DNA of 64,000 nt from Callorhinus ursinus (GCF_003265705.1 NW_020312848.1:52082545-52146544), one strand, 5' to 3'. Shown: positions 29,825 to 42,116, counted from the stretch's first letter. The notes: generated by a model not told the origin, from the sequence alone. A program made the numbers and translations.

Positions 29825-32430
29825 AAACTTGGTGTATAATTAAACTTTTAAGATTCTGAAAAAAGCCACACCAGTGGTTCTAGTGAGACCCTGTCCAGGT
29901 TGCTGAAAGAGCTACAGTGCTATCCAAGGCATGAAGAACCCATCTGGTTCAGAATGAACAGCATCAGAAGGATGAGTTTCAGATTCTAAAGTCTTTAATT
30001 CGAGCATACAAGAGAATCTAATCTTTCAGCTTTTTCTCCCTGGGAAATTCACAATGGTAGAGGGGTTATATTTAAATTGGAGGACATCACTATTTTACTG
30101 AAATTTTTTTATTGAAGTATCTTTGCATTGTCATATAATCTCTTTTCAGAGCCTCTGATAGACTGTCCAAACAACATGGTTAGACATAATCAGGACTGCA
30201 AAGTGAACTGGGGAACTTCCAGCTGGGCTTCAGCTTGGCCCTGGAATTAGTTCAGTCACTGAATTGCCTTCTGAGGGCAATAGCTATGCTTATCAGCCAT
30301 TCGGATGGGAAAAGCAGGGGTATGTGCTTGTGGTGGGAGCAGTACTTTCAGGATAGATTGCTGGTCTCCTGCCAAGGAGATGGTCACACCCTTGTTGGCC
30401 CTGCATGTAATAGTTAAGCCCAATGAGCTAAGAGAACAAAAAAACCCTGGGAGTGTTGGGAAGGGGGAACCCCTTTCCCTAGCACCTTGTTTCCACAAGA
30501 AAAGGAATCCATTACAGTAACTTTCTTGGTTTCTTTCTGCCCCCTGTCACTGCTGTGAGTGAGGAGAATGAATTTTCTGACTGGAACAGGAACTAGGCAT
30601 CTATGACTCAGCCCCTTCCTCCTCCTTTTTCTCTTTCGGATATGTCTGTCCGCCGAGAGAGCACATCCTGTTCTTCTCCTCCATTCTGCAAACTTTAGAG
30701 TGGCAGGCTCTGCCTGTGAAGATGAAGGCCTGCAGTTACCCACAACGATATGCCATGCTCTCCAACAGCATCTTTATTAGTAGTAAGGGTGATGTTTCAT
30801 CTCTGTCTGCGTGACTCATGTATCACCTGGCCCCTCTGGAAGGTACACAGTCTCTCAGGATGGTAGGTATAGTCAGGATTACTAGGAAACCACGTCTTGG
30901 AGAGTTACTGGTAAATACTCTTGAGTCCTGGCAGTCAGGAGGCAAAACAGACTTAGTACCAGTCCAGGACTAAGGCTGGGCGATAAAGCCAGAGAATTCT
31001 AGATTATCAATGGTGAGCTAGCTGCACGTGTACTTTCTGAAAGACCTTTAGAACTAGGGTCTTAGGTTGAGTTCCGCCAAATACAGACCTTAAAAGAACA
31101 ACTTGAGTGCAGATAATTGACTCGACAGGTAAACTCAGGAAATGTCAGTATAGGAAGTAAAAAATGAAATGGAAGGAGCACAAAAGTGTGCATTAATGGA
31201 GTTACTGCTGTGGGAACTGGAGTTCAACCTTACTGAGGACTTCTGAGGGATTGCATGGAACACTTAGAGCGGCCCTCCACCCACTACTACCACCACCAGC
31301 AAAAGAGCTGGGCTGTTGATCCACCAGCCCCCATTGGTCGAGGATCTAGGACTGCTCCTGCGGCATCAATTGCCTGGCCCTCCCAGCCTGCCTTGCACGT
31401 TGGTCTAGTGCCTTACACAAAGACTGAGGAAGCAGTAGTGCAAAAGGACACTAGCAGTAACTGCTACGAATATAGATGTTGCATGACCACAAAAGAAACA
31501 TTTTGTGCAGAATTTAGCTGTCCGCACAACTTTTCCATGTATCACTGACCTGACCCTCAAAACAATGCTAGGAGCTCTCTAGTCAGGAATGTTTATCCTC
31601 ATCAAGGGTAAAGACATGATGAGATAACTGAGGAACAGAGAGATGGGGACTTGTTCAAAAGAAAAAAGCCCCACCAAGTATTTTGTATTTTAACGACAAA
31701 ATAATATATGGGAATTTAAAATGAAACAAAGCCGAGTCCTGAACTTCTTTACTGAATGGAGGAATAGCGATTCTTTTTGAAAGGACGGACTCAAACTTGA
31801 ATCAGAACAAGAATGGATTCTTTAAAACGTTAAGTGCTTTGCTGACGTCATATGCAGAATTAACGCACCAGTCCACTTTCATCAAGGGCATCGAACTGCA
31901 GCTATTGTTTGCCCAGTCTGCAAAAATAGCCATCCTACATCCTTGAAGTTTAATTCAACTCTTTCAATAAGCTTTAGATGATGGATTGCCAGAGGATTAA
32001 ACCAGGAGCTGCAGTTGAACTCTTATGCCTCATAATTGATACTTTGAAAAGCTAAAACATGTTCACTTCCTGATGATAGCAATTTGCAAGACTGAATGAC
32101 ATTGCAAGCATATTAATTCAAACTGAAAACATTCAGCTAAGTTAATATTAATTTCACAGTGTTCTGAGATTCAAGTGAAGCTGAGTTCTGTTGGGCTTAT
32201 AAAATTAGGCTACAGAAAACAGGCTTTTTTTGAAGATAATTTCAGTCAGTTGACTTGGATACAGGGTGAGCAGTAAATCAGTCTAATGAAATCATAGATT
32301 TTCATTTTGGTGTTTTCATCATTTGGAAAACATTAAAAAAGCAAAAGAATATGCTGTGGTAAATTATAAAAAAAAAAATTAAAGGAGGAAGAGAAAGTGA
32401 AAGACACCAAAACCCAAAAATTCTTAATCT
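29825..32430. other. Intergenic, nothing identified
   Basis: About 2.6 kb with no repeat family or exon I can name. The open frames in it (60-109 codons, both strands) overlap each other and carry no recognised motif. A GC-richer patch at 31255-31400 encodes no identifiable domain. Confidence 0.55.
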
Positions 32431-33560
32431 CTTCCTCTCACAAAAGGCAACCCACTCCAACACCTCCATCATTGCCTACAAAGATAATGTCCAAAGCCTG
32501 GCACTTGAGACCTCTCAGAATCTGGTTACAACTACCTCCTCCATCATCCAACCCATCATTAAGTCCAGTCAGTTCTATCCCCCAAATGCATCTCCTCAGG
32601 TTGTACCACCCCTGGACTAAACCACTACAACATTCTACTAGTTAGCCTCCCTCCTTCCATGATGGCCTCTCCAGTCTGTCCTCCTCATAGCAGCTAGAGT
32701 GATCTTTTACAATCCTTCCATGGTATATTGAATTTTGGGGTTACTTACCCAGCACCCACTCCCCTTTTCTTTCTTTCCTAAATGTTTCCAAATTATCTTG
32801 GGAGGACCATTCCACCCTCACTAAGTAGCAACATGCCATCTGGGATTGACCCCAGCCCTAGCGACAGGAGGGAGGGAGTCCTGCCTGGAGTTCGAGCTTC
32901 ACTACCGAGATTCGGTGATGCAGAGAGGTGCCCCCTGTGACTGGCCCAGGCTGATCCAGTCAGAGTGAAGGTGAGGGATTCTGTTCACTGGCTTACAGAA
33001 GCTGGACTCTCCCTCTCCTTGCGAAAAAAAGAAACAGGTACCATGGTTGATGCCAAAACCATCTTGTCATCTTGAGAGAAGGACTCTCAGAGAAGACGAA
33101 AGGCAAGATGAAATGAAACCTCACCTCAAGACTTTGCAGTTACTCAGGCCAATAAATTCCCTTTACTGCTTGAACCCTTTAAGTGGGGTTTTCTATTACA
33201 TACATGAGAGTGTCTGAGCTTATATACATGGCTTCCCGTTGAACGTGGAATCAAGTGTAAACTTCTTACATGACCCCCAAAGCCCTCCTGATTTGGACCT
33301 AGCCACATCTCCAACCTCGTCCCTTGCTACTCTCCTGCATGCCCACTACTCTTCAGGTCTCCTTGAACAGACAACACTTCTTCCCACCTCAGTGTTTTCG
33401 CACATGTTCTCTTTGTCTGTATATTCTTGTGTGGACTCTTTACATCACTGTCTTCTTATCATCCAGGCCTCAATTTCACCATCACATGCTGGTCCATTCC
33501 AGTTTAGAGTCCTACACTATCTTGGTTGCTGCCACTGCAGTTTCAATTTCAGCAACCACA
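32430..33560 (+). repeat. L2 element split by an LTR
   Basis: The left part (32430-32735) reads CTCAGAATCTGGTTAC, then ATAGCAGCTAGAGTGATCTT. The right part (33223-33560) resumes with GGCTTCCCGTTGAACGTGGA, then CTACTCTCCTGCATGCCCAC. These are consecutive parts of L2 in sense orientation. The intervening about 490 bp is an LTR-like insert. Confidence 0.75.
32736..33222 (+). mobile_element. MaLR (MLT1-like) LTR inserted in L2
   Basis: The end reads TCAGGCCAATAAATTCCCTT, then TAAGTGGGGTTTTCTATTAC, as in MLT1-like LTRs. The segment GGCCCAGGCTGATCCAGTCA fits too. Its position between two adjacent L2 parts supports a single insertion. Confidence 0.6.
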
Positions 33561-33934
33561 TGAGAAAAGAACTGGGAGAAGGCCAGGCTGTGAGTTGGAA
33601 ATATTCTTGGTGCCACAAGTCCAATATGCATCTGGTCCCTCCCCACTCTCACTTCTGAGGAAAAAAAATGAATGTGTGGGGACATCACATTTTTCTGGGG
33701 TTAGGATGGAGAATTTTATTCCCAAGAATGCCGAGAGGCTGCTCGCCATGAGACAAAAGCTGGACGGGGCTTTGCTGCCGGTTGTGTGGGATCTAGAAGG
33801 CCTTGTGCTAGAAGCTGGTGCAATGGTGCCTGAGGAGAAGGTGAGAGTTCCAGACGGCAGCAAGTCAGGAGAAGACTGGCAAGAGACCGCAGGGCTTAGA
33901 GAGCAAGCAGTCTCTTTAGCACTGAAGGGAGGGT
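33561..33934. other. Intergenic, nothing identified
   Basis: Open frames run on both strands (104 and 136 codons) but share no recognised domain and start inside L2 sequence. Confidence 0.55.
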
Positions 33935-34143
33935 GAAAAGGACTTTAATGATATTTTTATGGACAGCAACACATGGTGTACTGGTGTCTTCCTTAAAAAC
34001 ATTCCTGGGGAAACAGAAGATCCTGTTCCCAGGGAGAAAGGGGAAATGGAGAATTACTGTGTGATGGTTACAGAGTTTCTGTTTAAATAATGACAGAGTT
34101 CTAGAAATAGATAGTGGTGATAGTTGTACAACATTGTGAATTT

Positions 34144-34320
34144 TTTTTGAGAGAGAGAGTGGGGGTGGGGGCGGGCAGGGGAGGGGCAGAGGGAGAGGGA
34201 GAATCCTAAGCAGGCTCCACACCCAGTGCAGAGCCCCACATGGGGCCACCATCCCGAGATCATGACTGAGCCGAAATCAAGAGTCAGATGCTTAACAGAC
34301 TGAGCCACCCAGGCGCCCCC
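34144..34320 (-). mobile_element. Can-SINE, antisense (first at a reused target)
   Basis: Ends GAGCCACCCAGGCGCCCCC. The target sequence AACATTGTGAATTT occurs before it (34130-34143) and directly after it (34321-34334). Confidence 0.95.
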
Positions 34321-34334
34321 AACATTGTGAATTT

Positions 34335-34500
34335 ATTTATTTATTTGAGAGAAAGCACAAGCGCAAGTAGGGGAAGAGGGAGAGGGAGAAGCAGGCTCCC
34401 TGCTGAGCAGGGAGCCCAATGTGGGGCTCCATCCCAGGACCCAGGGATTATGACCTGAGCTGAAGGCAGATGCTTAACCAACTAAGCCACCCAGGCTCCC
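34335..34500 (-). mobile_element. Can-SINE, antisense (second at a reused target)
   Basis: Starts with TTATTTATTTG after the second copy of AACATTGTGAATTT and ends TAAGCCACCCAGGCTCCC. A third target copy, ACACTGTGAATTT, follows at 34502-34514. Confidence 0.95.
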
Positions 34501-34875
34501 GACACTGTGAATTTAATTAACAACACTGAATTTTTTATTTTAAAATGTTCAAAATGATCAATTTTATGTTATGTATATTTTACCACAATAAGAAAAAGAT
34601 TAAAAAATAAGCTGAAAATGAGCAAAGGACCTGAACATTTTTCCAAAGAAGGTCAATAGGCACATGAAAAGATGCTCAACATCACCAGTCATTAGGGAAA
34701 TGCAAATTAAAACCACATTGAGATATCACCTCATAATGCTGACATATCACCTGTTAGAATGGCCATCATCGAAAAGAGATAATAAATGTTGGTATGGATG
34801 TGGAGAAAAGGGAAGCCTTGTGAACTGTTGGGAATGTAAATTGGTACAACTGCTATGGAAAACAGTAAAAAGAGA

Positions 34876-34981
34876 GGGGCACCTGGCTGACTCAGTCAGT
34901 GAAACATGCAACTCTTGATCTCAGGGTTGTAAGTTCAAGCCCTATGTTGGGTATAGAGATAACTTAAAAATAAAATCTTTA
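34876..34981 (+). mobile_element. Short Can-SINE variant
   Basis: Head GGGGCACCTGGCTGACTCAG with no CT tract, tail TTAAAAATAAAATCTTTAA. Confidence 0.88.
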
Positions 34982-34982
34982 A

Positions 34983-35224
34983 GGGGTGCCTGGGTGGCTC
35001 AGTCAGTTAGGCGTCCAACTCTTGATTTTGGCTCAGGTCATGATCTTGAGGTCATGGGATCGAGCCCTGTGTTGGGCTCCATGCTCAGTGGGGAGTCTGC
35101 CTGAGATTCTCCCTCTCCCTCTGCCCCTCCCCCTGTTCGCGCTCTCTCTCTTTCTCTCTCTCTCAAAGAGATATTTATTTCTCAAAGAAATAAATAAATC
35201 TAAATAAAATAAAATCTTTAAAAA
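34983..35224 (+). mobile_element. Can-SINE abutting the previous copy
   Basis: Head GGGGTGCCTGGGTGGCTCAG begins at the last As of the previous SINE. It has a long (CT)n tract and an AT-rich compound tail. Confidence 0.9.
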
Positions 35225-35930
35225 TTTGGAAATACATCCAAAGGAAATGAAAACACTAACTTGAAAATATTTCTGCACTCCCATGTTCATAGCAGCATTA
35301 TTTATGATACCCAAGACATGGAAACAACCTAAGTGTCCATCAATGGATGAATGAATAAAGAAGTTTTGGTATATATAAATACATACATGCAATGGAATAT
35401 CATTAAGCCATAAATGCACTAGAAGAAAATCTACTATTTGCAAAAACATGGAAGGACCTTGATGGCATTATGCTAAGTGGAATAAGTCAGACAGAGAAAA
35501 GCAAACACTGTATGATCTCACTTACAGGTGGAATCTAAAACAAACTCATTAAGAGATCAGACTTGTGGTTATGAGAGGCACAGTGTTAAATTGGAGGCAG
35601 GTAGTCAAAAAGTACAAACTTGCAGTTATAAAATAAATAAGTACTAGAGATGTAATGTACAACATGATGATTATAGTTAGCATTGCTGTTTGATACATAG
35701 GAAGTTAAGAGAGTAAATCCTAAGAATTCTCATCATAAGGAGAATTTTCTTTCTTTTTTCTTTTCTTTTAATATATTTAAATGAAATGATGGATGCTAGT
35801 TGAACTTACTGTGGGAATCATTTCACTATATATAAACCAAACCATCATGCTGTATGCCTTAAAATTATACAGTGATGTATGTCAACTGTTTCTCAATAAA
35901 ACTGAGAAAAACATTTAAAAAATAAACTGG

Positions 35931-36904
35931 CTGTATAAAGGAGGAACTAGAGTAGGCCAAGCAGACCAAGAAAGAGGTTGGAACATCCATCTGATCAGGA
36001 GCTGATGAGAACTTCAATTAGGACAATGAAAATCAGGAAAAATTTGGAAGTAAAATGATCAGGACCAAATGCCTATTATTTTGGACCTGCTGAATTTGAG
36101 GCATGTGGTGGATGCTCCATCTCCCTCCTTCAGGATTGAGGCCCTCATTCCGCTAGCTGGCCTGGGTGTAGACTGATAATAGCCCACAGTGGCATCCCTT
36201 TATGGGCATTGCCCTTGGCCAAATGGAACCTCATTGTGCAGTGTGTCATGGAAACTTGAGAAGAAATGGTTACCAGAAGGAGGGAGTGAAGGGCAGAGAA
36301 GGCAATCTGAGAGTTTCTGTTGGATTTGGAAACAGTGAGGTCTTTGGTGACTTTGGTAGGAGTTTATTCAGAGGGACAAAGTCTGGATTGCAGGGATATG
36401 GAGGCCACATGGGAGGCCAAGAGGAGGAGCTAGGCCTGCGTCTTGAAGGAACAGTAGGAAGTAGACCACTGGAAGATGACCTGCCAGGCAGGGAAAATGG
36501 TGTTAGCCAGAGAACCCAGTCTGGGGAAATCACCCCGTCTAAATGGAGGAGATCAGGGGAAGATGGGGTAGGTGGCTGGAAAGTAGGTAGTGCCCAGGCA
36601 TAGCTGTCTTAAGTGATAGGTGTAGAGTTTGAGCAGAATCAACCAAGCGGGTCTCCACACACGTGCCCAAGTTCCACTGGATTTGGGAAGCTACCTTTAG
36701 TCGGAACTGGGCTTTCTCTCCCCAGAGTATGGCCCTGACCATTTACACGAGGTGGATGATGTTTTGACCGTGGTCCCTTAGACTCCATGTTTATGAATGC
36801 AGATGTAATACATTTTCTGCAGTGAGTTCCATTAAGCCAGTTTAATTCCTTGATCAATTTCCTATTCTATCTTGTAAACTTGTCTGTAATACTTTTGACT
36901 TTTT
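35931..36904. other. Intergenic, mostly unidentified
   Basis: A segment near 36400-36540 (TGCCAGGCAGGGAAAATGG) may be antisense L2. The 133-codon plus-strand frame at 36202 has no recognised domain. Confidence 0.5.
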
Positions 36905-37098
36905 CTTTTTGAAGATTTTATTTATTTATTTGACACAGAGAGACACAGCAAGAGAGGGAACACAAGCAGGGTAAGTGGAGAGGGAGAAGCAGGCTTCCCG
37001 CTGAGCAGAAAGCCCGATGTGGGGCTTGATCCCAGGACCCTGGGATCATGACCTGAGCCGAAGGCAGACGCCCAACAACTTAGCCACCCATGCGCCCC
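36905..37098 (-). mobile_element. Can-SINE, antisense
   Basis: GAAGATTTTATTTATTTATT start and TAGCCACCCATGCGCCCC end. The flanks TACTTTTGACTTTT and TACTTTTTACTTTT are the target duplication. Confidence 0.93.
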
Positions 37099-37294
37099 AG
37101 TACTTTTTACTTTTATTTTACTTAAATTATTTTCAAAGAATTCACTTCCATTTTGTGTAAATTGTATGGGAAGTGTTTAATACATCATCAGATTGTATCC
37201 ATTATAACTTCTGCCATTGTAATTTTTCTTTTGTGACCGTTGTTTTTGTCAAATCCAATTTCCCTAGACAAATACTTGCAGATATAAATTTTAT

Positions 37295-37690
37295 CAAGAC
37301 AATGGGGTGGCTGGGTGATAGACATTGGGGAGGGTATGTTCTATGGTGAGCACTGTGAATTGTGTAAGACTGTTGAATCACACACCTGCACCTCTGAAAC
37401 AAATATATATATTAAAAAAAAAAAAGAAGATAGCAGGAAGGGAAAAATGAAGGGGGGAAATTGGAGGGGGAGACGAACCATGAGAGACTATGGACTCTGA
37501 GAAACAAACTGAGGGTTCTAGAGGGGAGGGGGGTGGGGGGATGGGTTAGCCTGGTGATGGGTATTAAAGAGGGCACATATTGAATGGAGCACTGGGTGTT
37601 ATATGCAAACAATGGATCATGGAACACTACATCAAAAACTAATGCTGTAATGTATGGTGATTAACATAATATAATAAAAAATTTTTTTAA
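37295..37690 (+). mobile_element. Carnivore L1 3' UTR
   Basis: GAGGGTATGTTCTATGGTGA, ACCATGAGAGACTATGGACT, GGGCACATATTGAATGGAGC and AATATAATAAAAAATTTT match the 3' end of carnivore L1 as I know it. A G-rich tract (about 37521-37540) is typical of it. Confidence 0.85.
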
Positions 37691-38207
37691 ATTTTAAAAA
37701 ATTTTAAAAAAATTTAGCAAGACAATTTGATCTTTTTTATTCTCTAACAAATTGTACAGTGTGAAATTTTAACCATTATCGGTTCTTTTTTGAGGAAATT
37801 ATTCCTTCTAATAAAATTCATTATGACTAGGAAAACCAATTCCTTGATAACAACCTGGTGTCAAGGCTTCTGAGTTGGATCTGTGTTCTTTTTGGACATG
37901 AGGCCAGAAAGAGGAAGACCTCAAGACAACCTTGTGGTAGTCGAGTTACAACCGGAGAAACACAAACTTCAGAGTGAAACTTAGTGTCTCCTTTTACCAA
38001 AGACATTCTGAGGCACTAATGAAAGAGTCTTTTTTGCCTCATCATGTCCCTACCTTATAATCAATGAATGGTTTCAGCTCTGGAGAGAATCTGGCTTATT
38101 AATGTATAAGATTATTTTTGTCTTTGCATGCTATTCTTTTCTTCAGAAAGTGTCAACACAGTTATTTTAAATCTCCCTTGAAACCAATGACAATATTAAT
38201 CATGTTT
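37691..38207. other. Intergenic, nothing identified
   Basis: Diverged sequence after the L1 poly(A). No repeat or coding signal recognised. Confidence 0.55.
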
Positions 38208-38398
38208 GTTTGTTTATTTATCTATTTATTTATTTAAGGGAAAAAACGGGAGGGGCAGAGCGAGAGGGACAAAGAGAATACTAAGTGGGGTTCAATGCGG
38301 GGCTCGATCTCACAACCCTGAGATCATGACCTGAGAACATGACCTGAGCCGCGATCAAGAGTGGGATGCTTAACTGACTGAGGCATCCAGGCACCCCA
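38208..38398 (-). mobile_element. Can-SINE, antisense
   Basis: Ends GAGGCATCCAGGCACCCC. ACATGACCTGAG is duplicated inside it. Target duplication TTAATCATGTTT. Confidence 0.92.
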
Positions 38399-39194
38399 GT
38401 TAATCATGTTTTTTCAATGCCTTGGTTAGTTAAGTTCTTTCTTTCAGCAGCATTTCATTACCTCAGCCATTGAAATAACCTGGGCTGTTATTAAAACAAA
38501 CTCTCACCATGGGGCACTCAATAAGCAGATTTATGATTAGGTTGAACCCTGTAAAATTCCTTTATTTGTAGCATTTGGAACCTGAGAAATGGCAAATTCA
38601 CATGGGTCAGGCTAAGACGATTGGTTTTACAAGTTAAGGTTGGAAGTAAAAATTATCTGGCAGCATACAACATACCAAGATGAAGACTGTCTTCATGTTA
38701 GGGTAGAATAAGAAATCCTCATGTCTTGGCAGTAGATCTGACATCAAAGCCTGAAGTGTCCACTAGGTCCCTATTTAATACAAGCAAATGAGGCAGGCAA
38801 GGCGGAGACTACCACTGCACACACTCCCCACAAGGGACTCACTGCTGGGGTCCCGCTCATTTTCCCTCAGCAGTCCTCTGCCAGTTATGACATCACAAAT
38901 TCAGGCCCAGGGGGTCAAATCTACTGTTTTCAAAAGAAGTCAGAAATCGGTATTTTTAGGTGAAATTTCCTGATTTATAATTCCCATCTCAGGGCGATTT
39001 CCTGTTTATGACTCTTGATATGCATGGCATGATAAAATAGGATAACAAATTCATATTGCACTGACTATAGACCAGATATGCACTTGGAATATTTTTAAAT
39101 TTTTATTTGTGCGTATTTATGGTATACATAATACACTAGAACAATGGTATCTATGTATTAAATCATAAAGAGTAATTTATAAAGAATGTGTATA
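38399..39194. other. Intergenic, nothing identified
   Basis: AT-rich diverged sequence. No feature recognised. Confidence 0.55.
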
Positions 39195-39389
39195 GGGGCA
39201 CCTGGGTGGCTCAGTCATTAAGCCCCTGCCTTCGGCTCAGGTCATGATCCCGGGGTCCTGGGATCGAGCCCCACATCGGGCTCCCTGCTCCGCGGGGAGC
39301 CTGCTTCTCTCACTCCTCCCTGCTCGCTTGTGCTTGCTGTCGATCTCTGTCACTCTCTTTCTCTCAAATAAGTAAATAAAATCATTTTT
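39195..39389 (+). mobile_element. Can-SINE
   Basis: Head GGGGCACCTGGGTGGCTCAG. Flanks AAAGAATGTGTATA and AAAGAATGTATATA are the target duplication. Confidence 0.95.
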
Positions 39390-39539
39390 AAAAGAATGTA
39401 TATAATTTGGAGAAAGAATGACAATATCCTGAGAAAACATCTTTTAATACATCTTAAGATAAAGGTATAGAATCAAAAAAGTTCAGACAACCTCTGATGG
39501 AGACTATACCTCAACGGTATGTCATTAAGCCACAGTTCT

Positions 39540-39710
39540 GAAGCTTGGATGGACTGAAAAATCTGGTTTCAGATGCTTATCCCTAGACCTCACACACCAC
39601 AGTTTCTGATGCACTAGGTCTAGGGTGGGAATGAGAAATCTGCCTTTCTAACAAGTGCCCTAAGTGATGTTGGGTCAAAAACCTATGAGCCACACTTAAA
39701 CACAGACATA
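39540..39710 (+). mobile_element. MER5-type hAT DNA transposon fossil
   Basis: GTTTCTGATGCACTAGGTCT, GAGAAATCTGCCTTTCTAAC and AAAACCTATGAGCCACACTT resemble the 3' half of a MER5/Charlie-type element. Confidence 0.5.
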
Positions 39711-39719
39711 TTGTTAGGA

Positions 39720-39925
39720 GTAGAGGCTCTCGAGTCAAAAGGTCCTGGTTTCAAATCTTGGCTCTGACATTTATCAGCCATGGGACTTTGAGAAAGTTAA
39801 CTCTAACTTCTGAAAGTCACAAATTTCTCATTTGTAATCTGGGAATAATACTAATGGCTACCTAATAATAATAAGTTTGTAAACCAATATTCAGCACATA
39901 GGAAAGGTAAAGTAAATATTAACTA
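39720..39925 (+). repeat. MIR element
   Basis: GGCTCTCGAGTCAAAAGGTC, CTTGGCTCTGACATTTATCA and CATTTGTAATCTGGGAATAA follow MIR. Confidence 0.7.
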
Positions 39926-40855
39926 TTTTGTTATGATTGATTAATTCTTAAGCTCTGTGGAAGGGAGCTGAAGTGTTTTTAGGGCAAGGTGAGCTACCCT
40001 GTTTCTTTTGTCATCCATCTTATAAAGAGCCTTTGTCTGAGCAGGACTCCTCCCTTTTATCACAAACCTCCTTTGTCTGTTCTTTCTCAAATTCTTTTCC
40101 TCTTCAAAGCTGCCCTTGATGTTCTTTTTAACTTGACTTCATCTACATAAAAACATTCACAGACATGGGTGCTCATCATACTAATCTCTCTACTATGAAT
40201 ATGTTTGAAATTTTCCTTAAAAAAAAAAAAAGCCTTTTAAAGTCTTTGTTCACATGAACTGCTCTAAACTTTACCCTCCGTACGGAGAGCTCTGACTAAT
40301 ATCACCTGAAATTTACACCTGGGCAGTGAATTTTAGGCACCATCTCTTGAACTCTCCTCATACATACAAGGTACATACAATGTCTGAGACTTATTCATGA
40401 CCCTAGCAGGGCATTCTCTGTGAAGAACATCAACAGTCCTAGCACATATAATGTCAGTCTGTCAGGGGTGTCAGAGTCTGCAGGCAGACTGCCATCTCAC
40501 TGCTGGGATGATCCAGTTGGCTGGCGCCATCCTGGGTTCTGGGGTCCCATCCCCAACTCCAACCAAGGCACCCCACAGATAAAAGCAGATGATTCTGGAA
40601 CAAAGTAAAAATAATTTAGCTAGATAAACATTCATTGTTACTATTAGAAAATAAATTCAAAGCACATGCCCTAATTTCCATAACTCAGTGTCAACGTCTT
40701 TGTAAAAAGGTACTAGATGGGCAAGTGTAACTTAAAAGTTACCAAAAAAAGTTAAAAAAAAAAAAACCAGCAAGCGATTTTCTAGTCTCAAATGTTTGAA
40801 AACCTCATTCTCCAAAATATAAAAATTCCAAGTGAAACATCCCCAAAGCTAATAC
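39926..40855. other. Intergenic, nothing identified
   Basis: No repeat or exon recognised; A-runs at about 40219 and 40754. Confidence 0.5.
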
Positions 40856-40857
40856 TA

Positions 40858-41270
40858 TTAGGGTTTAGGCTATGCTGCTATAACAAAAAGACCCAAGGAT
40901 ACATCGGTTTACCTCAGGGTCTATTTGTCTCTCTTATCACAGTCTTGAGGTGCTCCAGGGTGGTAGGGCTTGGCCATCCCTACACAGGGCTTCCAACCCA
41001 GTCAGGAGGAAGAAGGGGAAGAGCCACAGAGTATATGAGTGTTTCTTTCTGGGTGCACATCTGAGAAGTGCACAGATTCCTTCCACTGACTCTCCACACA
41101 CCGTCCACTCCACTGGACAGAACTGATACACATAAGCCACATTTAACTGCAAGGTCTACTGGGAAATGCAGTCACCAGCTGGGTGGCCATATGGCCAACC
41201 TAGACTCAGAGTCATGGTATTAAAGAAAGGGAGAATAGAGGCTGGTGAACAACTAGCTGGTTCCTTCTAG
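40858..41270. repeat. Old interspersed repeat, family not named
   Basis: TATGCTGCTATAACAAAAAG, then GGAGGAAGAAGGGGAAGAGC, then AACTGCAAGGTCTACTGGGAAATG and GCTGGGTGGCCATATGGCC recall a common mammalian LTR or MER repeat, but I cannot assign it firmly. Confidence 0.4.
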
Positions 41271-41364
41271 ATCTTCCTCACTTCTTGTACAGTGGAAGTG
41301 CAGAAACTTTTTAGGTTATACAAATCCTCAGTGGGAAATCTGTTCAGGATGATTGTGAAGTATA

Positions 41365-41550
41365 TAGTATTTGGAGTCTATCTGGGTACAAAACCTGGTT
41401 CTCTCACTAGCTGTGTACCCATAGGCAAGTTCCATAACATCTATGTGCCTCCATTTTATTATGTGTATTTGGGAAATAATAATAGTACCTCTCTCACAGG
41501 GTACCATAAGAAATAAATGGGAATATATTTTTAAAGCATCTAACATAGTT
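41365..41550 (+). repeat. MIR element
   Basis: AACCTGGTTCTCTCACTAGC, ATCTATGTGCCTCCATTTTA and TACCTCTCTCACAGGG follow MIR. Confidence 0.7.
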
Positions 41551-41554
41551 TCCA

Positions 41555-41830
41555 CAATGCAACCCCTATCAAAATCCTAATGGTATTTTTTTTTTTGCAG
41601 AAATAGAAAATAAATCTTTCTTAAAATTCACATGGAATCTCAAGGCACCCAAATAGCCAAAACAATCTTGGAAAAGAAGAACAAAGTTGGAGATCTCACA
41701 TTTCTTACTCTCAAAACATATCACAAAGCTACAGTAATCAAAGCAGCATGGTACTGGAATAAAGACCAACCTCCAGACCAGTGGTATAGAACAGAAAGCT
41801 CAGAAATAATAGTTTCTAGCATGTGTGAGG
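41555..41830 (+). mobile_element. L1 ORF2 fragment, sense
   Basis: Codes CKEIEN-less L1 ORF2 remnants: AAAATTCACATGGAATCTCA, AATAGCCAAAACAATCTTGG and AAAGCAGCATGGTACTGG. The 117-codon open frame at 41632 is this remnant running into flanking DNA. The T-run at 41586 interrupts the usual sequence. Confidence 0.85.
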
Positions 41831-42116
41831 CACTCAATAAGTGTGCCATCAACATCATCATCATCACCACCACTAAGCTGGATTATTTTTTCCTCCTCCA
41901 TATATTGCATACTGATGTCAGTCATTTAGTTCAGGTGTATTTATTTATTTCTTTATGGACTTCGAGTTTGGCAAGTGTTGACTGAGTACAATGAGAAATG
42001 TGATTTAAGCAGAGGTTAATTGAGGAAGGGCAGGTTCCAACTTATTCAGCCCCAAGGACTCAACCTGACAGAATCTTTTCTACTTTCCAAGGTTTTAAAT
42101 AGAAACGAAGGGACTT

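Larger units (their letters stand above)
33935..34610 (+). mobile_element. L1 3' UTR, interrupted by two antisense SINEs
   Basis: Upstream of the SINEs: GTGATGGTTACAGAGTTTCTG and AGATAGTGGTGATAGTTGTA. Downstream: ATGATCAATTTTATGTTATG and TATTTTACCACAATAAGAAA. Both parts are the sense 3' end of an L1. Confidence 0.8.
34612..35930 (+). mobile_element. L1 ORF2 3' end plus 3' UTR, interrupted by two SINEs
   Basis: AGCAAAGGACCTGAACATTT starts an L1 ORF2 3' segment. After the SINEs it resumes with CATGTTCATAGCAGCATTAT, AACCTAAGTGTCCATCAATG and CACTGTATGATCTCACTTAC. It continues through the 3' UTR to TTTCTCAATAAAACTGAG. Frames are broken. Confidence 0.9.

Noticed and set aside
33239..33658. 139-codon plus-strand open frame and overlapping frames to 33936
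   Set aside because: The first part is L2 sequence, and overlapping frames on both strands show no codon preference or motif.
36202..36603. 133-codon glycine-rich open frame
   Set aside because: No domain recognised, an antisense frame overlaps it, and part of it looks like antisense L2.
41632..41985. 117-codon open frame
   Set aside because: L1 ORF2 remnant that runs into flanking DNA; not a host gene.
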